Assembly: GCA_900472395.1 (NCBI GenBank) | Contig: UCHV01000016.1 | Coordinates: forward strand, 124,001 to 188,000 | Length of the DNA stretch: 64,000 nt | DNA from: Hyphomicrobiales bacterium | Lineage (GTDB): Bacteria > Pseudomonadota > Alphaproteobacteria > Rhizobiales > Rhizobiaceae | Reading direction: 5' to 3' | Shown here: positions 42,713-52,393 of the stretch, piece by piece | Layout of the letters: every line of letters begins with the position of its first letter | Numbering within the stretch: the first letter of the stretch is position 1 | Position numbers and translations under genes: made by a program | Notes under the pieces: model-generated | Databases searched by the model: none | Seen by the model: the letters and a program-made list of their open reading frames with translations, nothing else | Told to the model about the DNA's origin: nothing

Positions 42713-43834
42713 TCAGAAGCTGGCCCGGTAAATCGAAAGCACATCCTCGACACTCATGTCGGCCGGATTGTGATCCATCAGCCGGCGAATGGCATGCGCA
42801 TCGGTGGCAAAGCGTGACAGGTCCGCTTCCTTGGCACCATGCTTGGCAAGCGACATCTCAATGCCGAGATCGGCACAGAAACGATGCGCGGCACCACTGA
42901 GATCGGCCTGCGACAAACCTTTGCCGAGACCGAGCGCTTCCGCGACTTCCGCCGTCTTGGTCGACACGACCGGCTGGTTGAAGGCCAGAACATGCGGAAA
43001 CACGATGGCGTTGGCCAATCCATGCGGCAGATGCAGAAGCGTGCCGAGCGGATAGGCAATGGCATGGCCCGCCGCTGTATTCACCGGCCCGAGGCAGATG
43101 CCGCCGTAATAGGAGGCAAGCATCATGCCCTGGCGGGCTTCCCGGTCCGATCCATCCTTGACGGCGCGCGCCAAATATTTGCCGACGAGATGAAAGCCCA
43201 TGCGGGCAAACCCGTCGATCATCGGATGCGCACGTTTGCTGGTAAACGCCTCGACGCAATGCGCCATGGCATCCACGCCGGTCGCGGCCGTTACCGCTGA
43301 CGGCACCGAATAGGTCAGCTCCGGGTCGAGCACGGCGAGGTCGGCGATCAGATGCGGGCTTTCGACGGCGATCTTCGCTCCGGAACCCGGATCGGTGATC
43401 AGCGAGCGGATACCAGCTTCAGAACCGGTACCGGCTGTCGTCGCCACCTGCGCCAGTCGGGTCTTGCGACCGGCCACCTTGTTGGGACCGGCCACATCGG
43501 CAAGCACCTGCTCGCCATCCCAAAGGGCGGCCACCAGCTTGGCGACATCCATCACCGAGCCGCCACCGAGACCGACGACGAGATCGGGTTTCGCTGAGCG
43601 GGCAGCAGCCAAGGCCGCGTCGAGCGTGGCGATTTCCGGCTCGCCGGGAATGGCATCGAACAGGGTAACCTTGCCCGGCAATTTCAGGCGATCGACAAAA
43701 CCGGCGGTGATCGGGGTCGCGATGACCAGAGTCGAGGAAACCTCACCGGCCCAGTTGCCGACTTCACCGACCGTACCGGCGCCAACGATCAACCTTTTCG
43801 GCTGATGCAGGATGATGACGGGAGCGCTGCTCAT
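42713..43834 (-). CDS. Iron-containing alcohol dehydrogenase (group III type)
   Basis: This 373-residue NAD(P)-dependent oxidoreductase has the cofactor loop [19 protein letters not shown], the TTAGTGSE motif, and the iron ligands expected in [21 protein letters not shown], the [13 protein letters not shown] segment and GHAIAYPLG. The family includes lactaldehyde, glycerol and maleylacetate reductases; the substrate here is unknown. Its start overlaps the PdxA-like stop (ATGA), so it is the third gene of a coupled operon with the sialidase-like and PdxA-like genes. It may reduce or oxidise a C3-C4 product of acid-sugar breakdown. Confidence 0.9.
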   Translation of the reverse strand: MSSAPVIILHQPKRLIVGAGTVGEVGNWAGEVSSTLVIATPITAGFVDRLKLPGKVTLFDAIPGEPEIATLDAALAAARSAKPDLVVGLGGGSVMDVAKLVAALWDGEQVLADVAGPNKVAGRKTRLAQVATTAGTGSEAGIRSLITDPGSGAKIAVESPHLIADLAVLDPELTYSVPSAVTAATGVDAMAHCVEAFTSKRAHPMIDGFARMGFHLVGKYLARAVKDGSDREARQGMMLASYYGGICLGPVNTAAGHAIAYPLGTLLHLPHGLANAIVFPHVLAFNQPVVSTKTAEVAEALGLGKGLSQADLSGAAHRFCADLGIEMSLAKHGAKEADLSRFATDAHAIRRLMDHNPADMSVEDVLSIYRASF

Positions 43835-44805
43835 GCCTTGCCCCCCTTTGAAGATTCGGCCTTTCCACCGGTCACCAGCTTGCGGGCATAGGCAATGGCT
43901 TCCAGCATGTTGCCGTGGTTGGCGATGCCCTTGCCGGCAATGTCGAAGGCGGTGCCGTGGTCGACCGATGTGCGGTCGATCGGCAGATCGACGGAAACGT
44001 TCACCGCCGTATCGAAGGCGACGAGCTTGATCGGGATATGGCCCTGATCGTGATACTGCGCGACAACCAGATCAAATGCGCCGGAATAGGCGCGGTGGAA
44101 CACCGTGTCGGCCGAGATCGGGCCATAGGCATCGATGCCTTCGGCACGCGCTGCAGCAACGGCCGGGGCGATCTGATCATCGTCTTCGGTGCCGAAAAGG
44201 CCGTTTTCGCCGCAATGCGGATTGATGCCGGCAACCGCGATGCGCGGTGCGGCATAACCGGTGCGCTTCAAGTGATCGTTGCCTGCCTTGATCGTTGCCA
44301 GAACCCGCTCAGTGGTGGCGCGGCGGATCGCCTCCTGCAAGGACACGTGGGTGGAAACGTGGATGACCTTCAGCTTTTCCGATGCCAGCAGCATATAGGC
44401 GGCCGCAGATTTCGTCAGGCTGCGCAGCATGCCGGTATGACCATCGTAATGATGGCCGGCAAGGTTGAGCGCTTCCTTGTTGATCGGTGCGGTGACAACG
44501 CAGCCGATGACGCCTGCTTCGGCATCGCGCACCGCCTTTTCGATAAACCGAAAGGCCGCATCACCGGCGACAGGCGACAGCGTGCCCCATGGCAGCGGCG
44601 CGCCTTCGATCGGCAGATCGACGACGTAAGGCGTCAGATCGATGTCAACGTTGAGCGCCTTGCGCGCCGCTTCCAGCGTCGGCAGGTTGCCGTAGATGCG
44701 CGTATTGGCGCGGTCCGCGTCGCCCATTTCGGCCAGCGCCCGAACCGTGATTTCCGGTCCGACGCCGCAGGGGTCACCCATGGTGATGCCGATGATATTG
44801 CTCAT
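43831..44805 (-). CDS. pdxA2: PdxA2-like 4-phospho-acid-sugar dehydrogenase
   Basis: This 324-residue PdxA-family enzyme begins [19 protein letters not shown], with the metal-site histidines in [10 protein letters not shown] and [10 protein letters not shown] and the C-terminal [12 protein letters not shown]. True PdxA makes vitamin B6, but PdxA2 paralogues next to DUF1537 kinases act on 4-phospho-D-threonate (or -erythronate), giving DHAP and CO2. The setting, with a DUF1537 kinase two kilobases away and a coupled alcohol dehydrogenase, favours the catabolic role. Start at 44805, two bases after the sialidase-like stop. Paralogue assignment is inferred from context. Confidence 0.87.
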   Translation of the reverse strand: MSNIIGITMGDPCGVGPEITVRALAEMGDADRANTRIYGNLPTLEAARKALNVDIDLTPYVVDLPIEGAPLPWGTLSPVAGDAAFRFIEKAVRDAEAGVIGCVVTAPINKEALNLAGHHYDGHTGMLRSLTKSAAAYMLLASEKLKVIHVSTHVSLQEAIRRATTERVLATIKAGNDHLKRTGYAAPRIAVAGINPHCGENGLFGTEDDDQIAPAVAAARAEGIDAYGPISADTVFHRAYSGAFDLVVAQYHDQGHIPIKLVAFDTAVNVSVDLPIDRTSVDHGTAFDIAGKGIANHGNMLEAIAYARKLVTGGKAESSKGGKA

Positions 44806-44807
44806 GA

Positions 44808-45998
44808 TTATTCTCCCACTGCGGTGCTGGCCCAGCCCGGAGCCAGACGAACATATTTGATGGCGCGCCTGTAATAGGTGTAGGCGATGTGAAGACTGCC
44901 GTCGGTGCCTTCCAGCAGCCACGGATAGGACATTTCCTTGTTGTGGCCGTCGATGGAGTTGTTCGACAGGCAGGTGCCCGGACCATCCTCGATGACGATC
45001 CGCTGCGAAAAACTCTTTGCCCCATCATCGGAAATGCAGACGGCAACAGGCGCACGCGACACACCCCAGATCGGCACGCAACCGCCATCCGGGTTTGCAT
45101 CCGGCCGGTCGTCATCCTCACCGAGTTCGTCGTAAAGCGAAGCGCGGCGATCCGAGGACATCTCGGCATTCACCGGGTTGCAGATCATCGCGATACGGCC
45201 GTCTTTAAGCGTGATCGCGGCAATCGACGAATTGTTATTGGGTACATCGGTCGCCTGCGGCACGGACCATGTGCGGCCACCATCGGCACTTTCCGTGCGA
45301 TAGACGAAATCGGCCTGACGACGGCGGAACACCGCCGCCAGCTTGTCGTCGCCAAGCGAGACGGGGCTCATGTGTACGCAGCCGGTAGACTGGTCGAGAT
45401 CTTCGAGAGCCCAAGTCTTGCCGCCATCCTGCGAGATGCCGACCGCGGCGCGGTCGTGGGCGCCGTTCCATTTCTGGCCCGGACGCTGGATGCAGCGGAA
45501 AATCGGCAGAAGCCATGCGCCATCTTCCCGCACCGTGAGCGGCGCACGAACGAAACAGCCGCGCGGCAGATCGAGATAGTCTCCTTCGCTCGCCGTCAGC
45601 TTCGTCGGATCGGCAGCGTCGCGCGAAATTTCCGCCATGCGGATGCGGCATTCGTCCTGATTGCCGGATGGCTGCGAGGTGTGAAACAGGATCAGCTTGC
45701 CGCCCGGAGCCGCGAACAGAACCGGGTTCTGTTCGGAATGTTTCGGGTCGAAACTTAGCCGCTGCGGCTCACCCCACTGGTCGGACCCGTCGGCGAGAAC
45801 AGACGCGAAGACGGAAATATCCGACTTTCCTTCCAGCGTGCCGCCGAACCAAGCGCAGATCAGCGCACCGTCATCGGCCAGATGCAGGAAGGATGCGTGG
45901 TTCTGGATCATCGGCGAGGCAAGCATCGCCTCATGTCGTGCGGTGCCGACGGCTTTCACCGCGCCGTTCATGACGGTTGCAATCTGTTCAGGCGTCAT
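44808..45998 (-). CDS. Cytoplasmic sialidase-like BNR/Asp-box protein
   Basis: This 396-residue six-bladed propeller of the BNR_2/sialidase superfamily has three Asp boxes ([24 protein letters not shown]) and the N-terminal block [28 protein letters not shown] typical of the family. There is no signal peptide, so substrate must be imported first; the divergent ABC importer fits that. Sialidases of this superfamily release 2-keto acid sugars (sialic acid, KDN, KDO-like) by attack on a 2-ulosonic linkage, but not all BNR_2 proteins are sialidases. First gene of the operon with pdxA2 and the alcohol dehydrogenase. Substrate unproven. Confidence 0.85.
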   Translation of the reverse strand: MTPEQIATVMNGAVKAVGTARHEAMLASPMIQNHASFLHLADDGALICAWFGGTLEGKSDISVFASVLADGSDQWGEPQRLSFDPKHSEQNPVLFAAPGGKLILFHTSQPSGNQDECRIRMAEISRDAADPTKLTASEGDYLDLPRGCFVRAPLTVREDGAWLLPIFRCIQRPGQKWNGAHDRAAVGISQDGGKTWALEDLDQSTGCVHMSPVSLGDDKLAAVFRRRQADFVYRTESADGGRTWSVPQATDVPNNNSSIAAITLKDGRIAMICNPVNAEMSSDRRASLYDELGEDDDRPDANPDGGCVPIWGVSRAPVAVCISDDGAKSFSQRIVIEDGPGTCLSNNSIDGHNKEMSYPWLLEGTDGSLHIAYTYYRRAIKYVRLAPGWASTAVGE

Positions 45999-46350
45999 CG
46001 GGGTCTCCTCTTATCCCCATGAAAATCGCCAAAATAACAAAGTTGTCAAGTTTGAAAAATTTGGCAATTTGCCATTGACGATCACATTAATTGAAACATG
46101 TTATTGAAATTAAATCGTTTTATGAAAGGTAATTTTGTACAAATCGGCGTCTTGTAATATTTAATTTGACAAACTTGCAAAGAAATCCGATGGTCTCCGC
46201 CAGCCCAGCAGGCAGCGATCAGGGACGGAGGCATCCCAATCGAGGCACGGGCCAAGGAGGAATGCCTTCAGATCGCGCAAGACACGAACAGCCGGCGCGC
46301 CATGAACAGCAAGCGGTGCGTTTATCCGCACCCAGAGGGAGGAGAATGAC
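45999..46350. promoter_or_regulatory. 352-bp divergent control region with paired CAAGTTTG/CAAACTTG sites
   Basis: The region is AT-rich. CAAGTTTG (46047-46054) and its exact reverse complement CAAACTTG (46170-46177) sit near the two divergent genes; each overlaps a TTGACA hexamer pointing toward its own gene (minus strand TTGACA at 46049-46044; plus strand 46167-46172). The symmetry suggests one regulator controlling both the sialidase-like operon and the ABC importer. No clear -10 was found at 17 bp for either. No gene is seen inside. Confidence 0.5.
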
Positions 46351-47868
46351 ATGAAGACTTCGCAATTGCTTGGAGCCTTGCTCGGTTCCGTTCTCGCATT
46401 CGGCACCGGCATCGCGCCGGTTCACGCCGCATCGACGGATATCAAGATCGTCCTGCCGGAAGAGGCCGACCTGCTCGAGCCCTGCATGGCGACCCGTTCC
46501 AATATCGGCCGCGTCATCATGGAAAATGTCAGCGAGACGCTGACCGAGCTCGACGTTCGCGGCAAGCAGGGCGTCATGCCGCGCCTTGCTGAAAAATGGG
46601 AACAGACCGGCGACGGCGCCTGGCGTTTCCATCTGCGCCAGGGTGTCAAGTTCTCAGACGGCAAGGCGTTTGGCGCCAAGGACGTCAAATACAGTTTCGA
46701 CCGCATTTTCAGCGACAAGAATGTTTGCGAGTCCCGCCGCTATTTCGGCGGCATGAAGTTTGACGTGAAGGTGGTTGACGAAAACACCATCGATTTCAAG
46801 GTCGACCCGGTTCAGCCGATCCTGCCGTTGCTTCTGTCGCTGGTCACCATCGTGCCGGAAGGCACACCACTCGAATTCGTGCGCGAGCCGATCGGCACCG
46901 GTCCTTACAAGCTGTCCAACTGGACACCCGGCCAGCAGATCGTTCTCGATGCCCGCGACGACTATTGGGGCAAGAAGCCCGCCGTCACCAAGGCAACCTA
47001 CCTGTTCCGTTCGGATCCGGCCGTTCGCGCCGCCATGGTTCAGGCCGGCGAAGCGGATCTGGCACCGTCGATCTCTCAGGTCGAAGCCACCAACGAAAAG
47101 ACAGACTTCTCCTATCTCGACAGCGAAACCGTGTACCTGCGCATCGACGGCAATATCGCGCCGCTGAACGATGTTAGGGTCCGCAAGGCGCTGAACCTGG
47201 CCATCGACCGCCAGGCCTTCCTCGGCACGCTGGTGCCGCAGGATGCCGTGCTCGCCACCGCACTGGTGCCGCCGACAACGCTTGGCTGGAACCCTGATGT
47301 AAAGGTATTCCCTTACGATCCGGATCAGGCCAAGAAGCTGCTTGAAGAAGCAAAGGCCGCCGGCGTGTCGGTCGATACCCCGATCACGATCGTTGCCCGC
47401 ACGGCCAACTTCCCGAACGTGACGGAAATCATGGAAGCCATCCAGGCGCAATTGCAGGATGTCGGCTTCAAGATCGATCTGAAATTCGTCGAAGTCGCCG
47501 AACACGAGGTCTATTACTCGAAGCCGTTCAAGGAAGGCCGCGGTCCGATCATCGTTGCTGCCATGCACGACAATTCCAAGGGCGACCCCTCCTTCACGAT
47601 GTTCTTCAAATATGACTCGAAGGGCACCCAGTCCGGTTATGCCGATCCGAAGGTCGACGACCTGATCAAGCGGGCTTCCGCCGCAACCGGTGACGAACGC
47701 GCCAAGCTGTGGTCGGAACTGATCGCCTACGTCCACGACGATCTCGTCGCCGATGCCGTTCTTTTCCACATGGTCGGTTATTCGCGCGTTTCGGAACGTC
47801 TCGACTTCAAGCCCAGCATCGCCACCAACGGCATGCTGCAGCTCTCCGAAATCGGCATCAAGAACTAA
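46351..47868 (+). CDS. ABC transporter substrate-binding protein, peptide/family-5 type
   Basis: This 505-residue periplasmic protein has a signal peptide (MKTSQLLGALLGSVLAFGTGIAPVHA) and the SBP family-5 fold: ADLLEPCMATRSNIGRVIMENVSETL, PRLAEKWEQTGDGAWRFHLRQGVKFSDGKAF and VRKALNLAIDRQAF. Family-5 proteins bind peptides, but some bind oligosaccharides, opines or nickel. The neighbouring sugar-acid enzymes suggest a glycan-type ligand. GGGAGGAG precedes the ATG. First gene of a five-gene plus-strand operon. Confidence 0.92.
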   Translation: MKTSQLLGALLGSVLAFGTGIAPVHAASTDIKIVLPEEADLLEPCMATRSNIGRVIMENVSETLTELDVRGKQGVMPRLAEKWEQTGDGAWRFHLRQGVKFSDGKAFGAKDVKYSFDRIFSDKNVCESRRYFGGMKFDVKVVDENTIDFKVDPVQPILPLLLSLVTIVPEGTPLEFVREPIGTGPYKLSNWTPGQQIVLDARDDYWGKKPAVTKATYLFRSDPAVRAAMVQAGEADLAPSISQVEATNEKTDFSYLDSETVYLRIDGNIAPLNDVRVRKALNLAIDRQAFLGTLVPQDAVLATALVPPTTLGWNPDVKVFPYDPDQAKKLLEEAKAAGVSVDTPITIVARTANFPNVTEIMEAIQAQLQDVGFKIDLKFVEVAEHEVYYSKPFKEGRGPIIVAAMHDNSKGDPSFTMFFKYDSKGTQSGYADPKVDDLIKRASAATGDERAKLWSELIAYVHDDLVADAVLFHMVGYSRVSERLDFKPSIATNGMLQLSEIGIKN

Positions 47869-47975
47869 CCGCCACAACCTGAAGGGTGATGCTGCACCGA
47901 AAGGGCTGACATCACCCCAATCGAAGCGAAATGGACGGCGGCCTGCCGTCGTCCATTCCAGCAATCGAGGTCACC

Positions 47976-48890
47976 ATGCTCAGTTTCATCCGCAAGCGCG
48001 CCTTTGCCAGCCTCATCTCCCTTATCGGGCTGTTGGTCATGGTGTTTTTCCTGTCGCGCATGACAGGCGACCCCGCCTCCCTGTTTCTCCCCGTAGAAGC
48101 CTCCGCCGAAATGAAGGCCGAGTTTCGCGCCCTTCATGGTCTCGACCAGCCGCTCCTCGTGCAGTTCGGCCAATATGTCGGCAACGTTCTGACCGGCGAT
48201 CTCGGCGAGAGCCTGCGCAAGGCCCGCCCTGCCCTTGATGTCGTGCTCGAAGCCTTCACATGGACACTCTGGCTCGCCGTCATCACCATGACGCTTGTCA
48301 CGGTCTGCGCAATCATCGTCGGCTCGCTCGCAGCCTTCCGCACCGGCGGTTTCTTCGACCGCTTTTCCTCGATGGTCTCGCTGATCGGCGCATCCGTGCC
48401 GGATTTCTGGCTCGCCATCGTCGCCATCGTTGTTTTCGCCATCCAGCTCTCGTGGTTGCCGACTTCGGGCACCGGCTCGCTGTCGCACTGGATCCTGCCA
48501 ATCTGCGTGCTGTTCGTTCGCCCCTTCGGCATCATCGTTCAGGTCGTGCGCGGCTCGATGATTTCGGCGCTGTCATCCGCTTACGTGAAGACGGCCCGTG
48601 CGAAGGGCGTCAAATCCGGTCCGATCATTTTTGTCCACGCCCTGCGCAACGCCATGCTGCCGGTCATCACCGTCATCGGCGACCAGGCCGCCAGCCTCTT
48701 GAATGGCGCCGTCGTCATCGAAACCATCTTTGGTTTCCCCGGCGTCGGCAAGCTGATGATCGACAGCATCCTGCAGCGTGACTTCAACGTCGTTCTGGCG
48801 GCTATCCTCGTCACCGCTTTCGCCATCTTCCTCATGAACCTCGTGATCGACCTTGCTTACGCGCTTCTCGATCCACGCATCCGCTACTGA
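47976..48890 (+). CDS. ABC transporter permease (DppB/OppB type)
   Basis: This 304-residue integral membrane permease has FIRKRAFASLISLIGLLVMVFFLSRMTGDP at the N-terminus, about six helices and the EAA loop around YVKTARAKGVKSGPIIFVHALRNAMLPV. GAGG five bases before the ATG at 47976 fixes the start. It is 107 bp downstream of the binding-protein gene and 8 bp upstream of the second permease. Confidence 0.92.
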   Translation: MLSFIRKRAFASLISLIGLLVMVFFLSRMTGDPASLFLPVEASAEMKAEFRALHGLDQPLLVQFGQYVGNVLTGDLGESLRKARPALDVVLEAFTWTLWLAVITMTLVTVCAIIVGSLAAFRTGGFFDRFSSMVSLIGASVPDFWLAIVAIVVFAIQLSWLPTSGTGSLSHWILPICVLFVRPFGIIVQVVRGSMISALSSAYVKTARAKGVKSGPIIFVHALRNAMLPVITVIGDQAASLLNGAVVIETIFGFPGVGKLMIDSILQRDFNVVLAAILVTAFAIFLMNLVIDLAYALLDPRIRY

Positions 48891-48898
48891 GGATCGAT

Positions 48899-49834
48899 AT
48901 GACCATGGCCATTCAATCCACACCCACCAAAGAAATTATCGCAGAAGAGCCGAGCGCCCTGGTGCGCATGGGCCGCATGCTCTGGGCCGACAAGTTCGCC
49001 CTCTGTGCCGCGATCTTTCTCGTTTTCGTCATCATCATGGCGATCATCGGCCCCACCCTGCTCGATGACCTCGCCACCAAGCAGAACCTGCGCGGCCGCA
49101 ACCTTGCACCCTTCATGTTCGATCGTGAATGGTTCATGTGGCTCGGCGCCGATGCGCTCGGCCGTCCGCTCTGGCCGCGCATCATCGTCGCCACCCAAAA
49201 CACCATCATGGTTGCTGCCGGCGCCGTGCTGATCTCGGCCATCATCGGCACCCTGCTCGGCCTGATCGCCGGTTTCGCATCGGAACGCACCAGCCAGATC
49301 ATCATGCGTCTCGCCGACGTCATCATGTCCTTCCCGTCGCTGCTGGTCGCGGTGATCGTGCTCTACATCCTCGGCTCGTCCATAATGAACCTAATGCTGG
49401 TCCTGTCGATCACCCGCATCCCGGTCTATCTGCGCACCACCCGCGCCGAAGTTCTGGAAATCAAGAGCCGCATGTTCGTGCAGGCCGCCAAGGTCATGGG
49501 CGCATCCTCGAAACGCATCCTGTTCCGCCACATCCTGCCGGTGGTTCTGCCGACCCTGACGACGCTTGCCACGCTCGATTTCGCCTATGTCATGCTGGCG
49601 GAAAGCGCGCTTTCCTTCCTCGGCATCGGCATCCAGCCGCCGGAAATCACCTGGGGCCTGATGATCTCTCAGGGTCGTCAGTACCTCACCAATGCCTGGT
49701 GGCTGTCCTTCTGGCCGGGTCTGGCGATCATCTTGACCACGCTCTCGCTCAACCTTCTGTCCAACTGGCTGCGTATCGCGCTCGACCCCGTCCAGCGCTG
49801 GCGCCTGGAAATGAAAGGACCGAAAAATGGCTGA
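48899..49834 (+). CDS. ABC transporter permease (DppC/OppC type)
   Basis: This 311-residue second permease has an N-terminal cytoplasmic segment, helix FALCAAIFLVFVIIMAIIGPTLL, the DppC-type LGADALGRPLWPRIIVATQNT and the EAA loop FVQAAKVMGASSKRILFRHILP. It would pair with the preceding permease to form the channel. Its 3' end overlaps the ATPase gene by 8 bp. Confidence 0.92.
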   Translation: MTMAIQSTPTKEIIAEEPSALVRMGRMLWADKFALCAAIFLVFVIIMAIIGPTLLDDLATKQNLRGRNLAPFMFDREWFMWLGADALGRPLWPRIIVATQNTIMVAAGAVLISAIIGTLLGLIAGFASERTSQIIMRLADVIMSFPSLLVAVIVLYILGSSIMNLMLVLSITRIPVYLRTTRAEVLEIKSRMFVQAAKVMGASSKRILFRHILPVVLPTLTTLATLDFAYVMLAESALSFLGIGIQPPEITWGLMISQGRQYLTNAWWLSFWPGLAIILTTLSLNLLSNWLRIALDPVQRWRLEMKGPKNG

Positions 49835-51446
49835 TCATCTTCTCGAAGTCCGCAACCTCTCTGTCGATTTTCACACCGCCACCGGCACCGTCCACGCCGT
49901 GCGCAACATCTCCTACCATCTCGACCGTGGCGAAACGCTCGCCATCCTCGGCGAGAGCGGTTCCGGCAAGTCGGTGTCGTCTTCGGCGATCATGAACCTG
50001 ATCGACATGCCGCCCGGAAAGATCGCCTCGGGCGAAATCCTGCTCGACGGCAAGGACCTGTTCAAGATGAGCAGCGAGGCCCGCCGCGAGGTCAACGGCC
50101 GTCGCATCGCCATGATCTTTCAGGACCCGCTCAGCCACCTGAACCCGGTCTATACCGTCGGCTGGCAGATGCGTGAGGCGCTCAAGACGCATGGCAAGGG
50201 CAACACTGAAGCTCAGGCCGAAGCACTGCGCCTGTTCAAGCGTGTCGCCCTGCCGGAGCCGGAAAAGGCACTCGACAAATATCCGCACGAATTTTCCGGT
50301 GGCCAGCGCCAGCGTGTGATGATCGCCATGGCACTTGCGCTCAAGCCCGATCTGCTGATCGCCGACGAACCGACCACCGCGCTCGACGTGACGGTGCAGG
50401 CGGAAGTGCTGAACCTGCTGAAAGAGTTGCAGCGCGAAACCGGCATGGGCGTGTTGATCATCACCCACGATCTCGGCGTGGTGTCGGAAGTTGCCGACCG
50501 CGTCGTCGTCATGGAAAAGGGCCAGCTTGTCGAAAGCGGCACCGTGCGTGAGGTCTATCACAACCCGCAGCACGCCTATACGAAAAAGCTGATCGCCGCC
50601 GCCCCCGGCAAGGGCGACATGCACGAGCCGGAAGCGACGGGCGACGCCATCCTCAGCGTCAAGGACGCCCGCAAGTTTTACGGCGGCTTCGAAGCCCTGA
50701 AGGGCGTGTCATTCGACCTGAAGGCCGGCGAAACCGTTGCTGTCGTCGGCGAAAGCGGCTCGGGCAAATCCACCCTCGCCCGCATCCTTCTGCGCCTGGA
50801 AGAGGCGGATGGCGGCACCGCCAAGTGGAAGGGCAAAGACCTTTTCACCATGTCGCCGAGCGAACTCTTCAAGCTGCGCCGCGATCTGCAGATGGTGTTT
50901 CAGGACCCGACCCAGTCGCTCAACCCGCGCATGACGGTCTACCAGCTGATTTCCGAGGCATGGGTCATCCACCCGGAAATCCTGCCCAAGGCGAAGTGGC
51001 GCGAACGCGTCGCCGAATTGCTCGGCCAGGTCGGCCTTTCGCCGGAACATATGGGGCGTTACCCGCACCAGTTCTCCGGCGGTCAGCGTCAGCGTATCGC
51101 CATAGCCCGCGCGCTTGCGCTCGAACCGCAGCTGATCGTCTGCGACGAGGCCGTCTCGGCGCTCGACGTGTCGGTTCAGGCACAGGTGATCACGCTCTTG
51201 GACAAGCTGCGCAAGGAGATGGGCATTGCCTTCATCTTCATCGCCCACGATCTGCCGCTGGTTCGGGATTTCGCAGATTACGTGATGGTCATGCAGAAGG
51301 GCGAAGTGGTCGAATTCGGCACCGTCGCCCAGGTCTTCGACAACCCGCAAAAGCCCTACACGCAGGCGCTTCTCGCCGCCAGCCTCGATCCCGACCCGGA
51401 TGTGCAGGCGGCAAACCGCAATGCGCGTCTGGCCAGCGTTTCCTGA
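49827..51446 (+). CDS. Fused double ABC ATPase (DppD-DppF type in one chain)
   Basis: This 539-residue protein contains two complete ATPase domains. Domain 1: Walker [11 protein letters not shown], signature FSGGQRQRVMIAMAL, Walker [17 protein letters not shown]. Domain 2 (from about residue 270): [46 protein letters not shown]. Each carries an oligopeptide/dipeptide C-terminal extension (HNPQHAYTKKLIAA; DNPQKPYTQALLAA). In domain 2 the usual Asp-Glu-Pro is Asp-Glu-Ala. The fusion corresponds to the GsiA-like arrangement, in contrast to the separate DppD and DppF at 54.5-56.2 kb. Confidence 0.94.
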   Translation: MADHLLEVRNLSVDFHTATGTVHAVRNISYHLDRGETLAILGESGSGKSVSSSAIMNLIDMPPGKIASGEILLDGKDLFKMSSEARREVNGRRIAMIFQDPLSHLNPVYTVGWQMREALKTHGKGNTEAQAEALRLFKRVALPEPEKALDKYPHEFSGGQRQRVMIAMALALKPDLLIADEPTTALDVTVQAEVLNLLKELQRETGMGVLIITHDLGVVSEVADRVVVMEKGQLVESGTVREVYHNPQHAYTKKLIAAAPGKGDMHEPEATGDAILSVKDARKFYGGFEALKGVSFDLKAGETVAVVGESGSGKSTLARILLRLEEADGGTAKWKGKDLFTMSPSELFKLRRDLQMVFQDPTQSLNPRMTVYQLISEAWVIHPEILPKAKWRERVAELLGQVGLSPEHMGRYPHQFSGGQRQRIAIARALALEPQLIVCDEAVSALDVSVQAQVITLLDKLRKEMGIAFIFIAHDLPLVRDFADYVMVMQKGEVVEFGTVAQVFDNPQKPYTQALLAASLDPDPDVQAANRNARLASVS

Positions 51447-51467
51447 TCTGATTACCGGAGTAGAATG

Positions 51468-52349
51468 ATGACCAAAAAAGCTTTTGTCGCGATCGTGACA
51501 TGCTTCAACGACGATGAGACGATCAACTACGAAGCCACCCGCGCGCAGGTGCGCCGTCAGGTGGCGGCCGGCAACAACATCATGTGCGCCGGCACCAATG
51601 GCGATTTCTCCGCCCTCATCCACAGTGAGAAGGTAAAGCTGCTGGAAGAAGTCGTCGATGAAGTCGGCGGCAAGGTCGATGTCATCGTCAACGCCGGCAT
51701 GCCCGCCACCTTCGAAACACTGCAGCTGGCCAAGGAATTCGACCGCATCGGCGTCACCGGCATCGCCGTCATCACGCCCTTCTTCATCGCCTGCACGCAG
51801 GACGGCCTGATCCGACACTTCTCAACCGTCGCCGATGCCGTCAACACGCCGGTCTATCTCTACGACATCCCGGCCCGCACGCAGAACCACATCGAGCCGG
51901 AAACCGCCCGCAAGCTGGCCACCCACGGCAACATCGCCGGTATCAAGGATTCCGGTGGCGCGCAGGAAACCCTTGCCGCCTATCTGCAGGTTTCCAAGGA
52001 CGTCGAAGGTTTTGAAGTCTATTCCGGCCCGGACCATCTGGTTCTGTGGTCGCTGCAGAACGGCGCTGCCGGCTGCATTTCCGGTCTAGGCAATGCCATG
52101 CCGGACGTTCTCGCCGGCATCGTCGGCGGCTTCAATTCCGGCAATATCGAAGAGGCACAGCGCCAGCAGGAAATCTACACCGCCTTCCGCACCGACCTTT
52201 ACCAGCACGGTTTCCCGCCAGCGATGGTCAAGCGCGCGCTTTACCTGCAGGACCAGTCCGTCGGCGCCAGCCGCCAGCCGGCTCTGCTGCCGAACGCCGA
52301 GCAGGATGCAAAAATCGGCGAGACGCTGAAGAAGTTCGGCCTGCTGTAA
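51468..52349 (+). CDS. DapA/NanA-family aldolase or lyase
   Basis: This 293-residue class I pyruvate-dependent lyase has the TIM-barrel marks CAGTNGDFSALIHSEK (G-T-x-G-E position altered to Asp), Tyr132 in YLYDIPARTQ and the Schiff-base Lys160 in AGIKDSGG. The family contains dihydrodipicolinate synthase, sialate lyase, KDG and KDO-type aldolases. Its place at the end of a sugar-acid importer operon argues for a 2-keto-3-deoxy acid substrate, not lysine synthesis. ATGs at 51465 and 51468; GGAG spacing favours 51468. Confidence 0.9.
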   Translation: MTKKAFVAIVTCFNDDETINYEATRAQVRRQVAAGNNIMCAGTNGDFSALIHSEKVKLLEEVVDEVGGKVDVIVNAGMPATFETLQLAKEFDRIGVTGIAVITPFFIACTQDGLIRHFSTVADAVNTPVYLYDIPARTQNHIEPETARKLATHGNIAGIKDSGGAQETLAAYLQVSKDVEGFEVYSGPDHLVLWSLQNGAAGCISGLGNAMPDVLAGIVGGFNSGNIEEAQRQQEIYTAFRTDLYQHGFPPAMVKRALYLQDQSVGASRQPALLPNAEQDAKIGETLKKFGLL

Positions 52350-52393
52350 GGAAAAGCATTTCAGAAAATGGATGAGAGGGCGCGGCATAGACC

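Noticed and set aside
43831..44805. Calling this gene vitamin B6 pdxA
   Set aside because: The fold is PdxA, but the operon with a sialidase-like gene and an alcohol dehydrogenase, near a DUF1537 kinase, favours the catabolic PdxA2 role.
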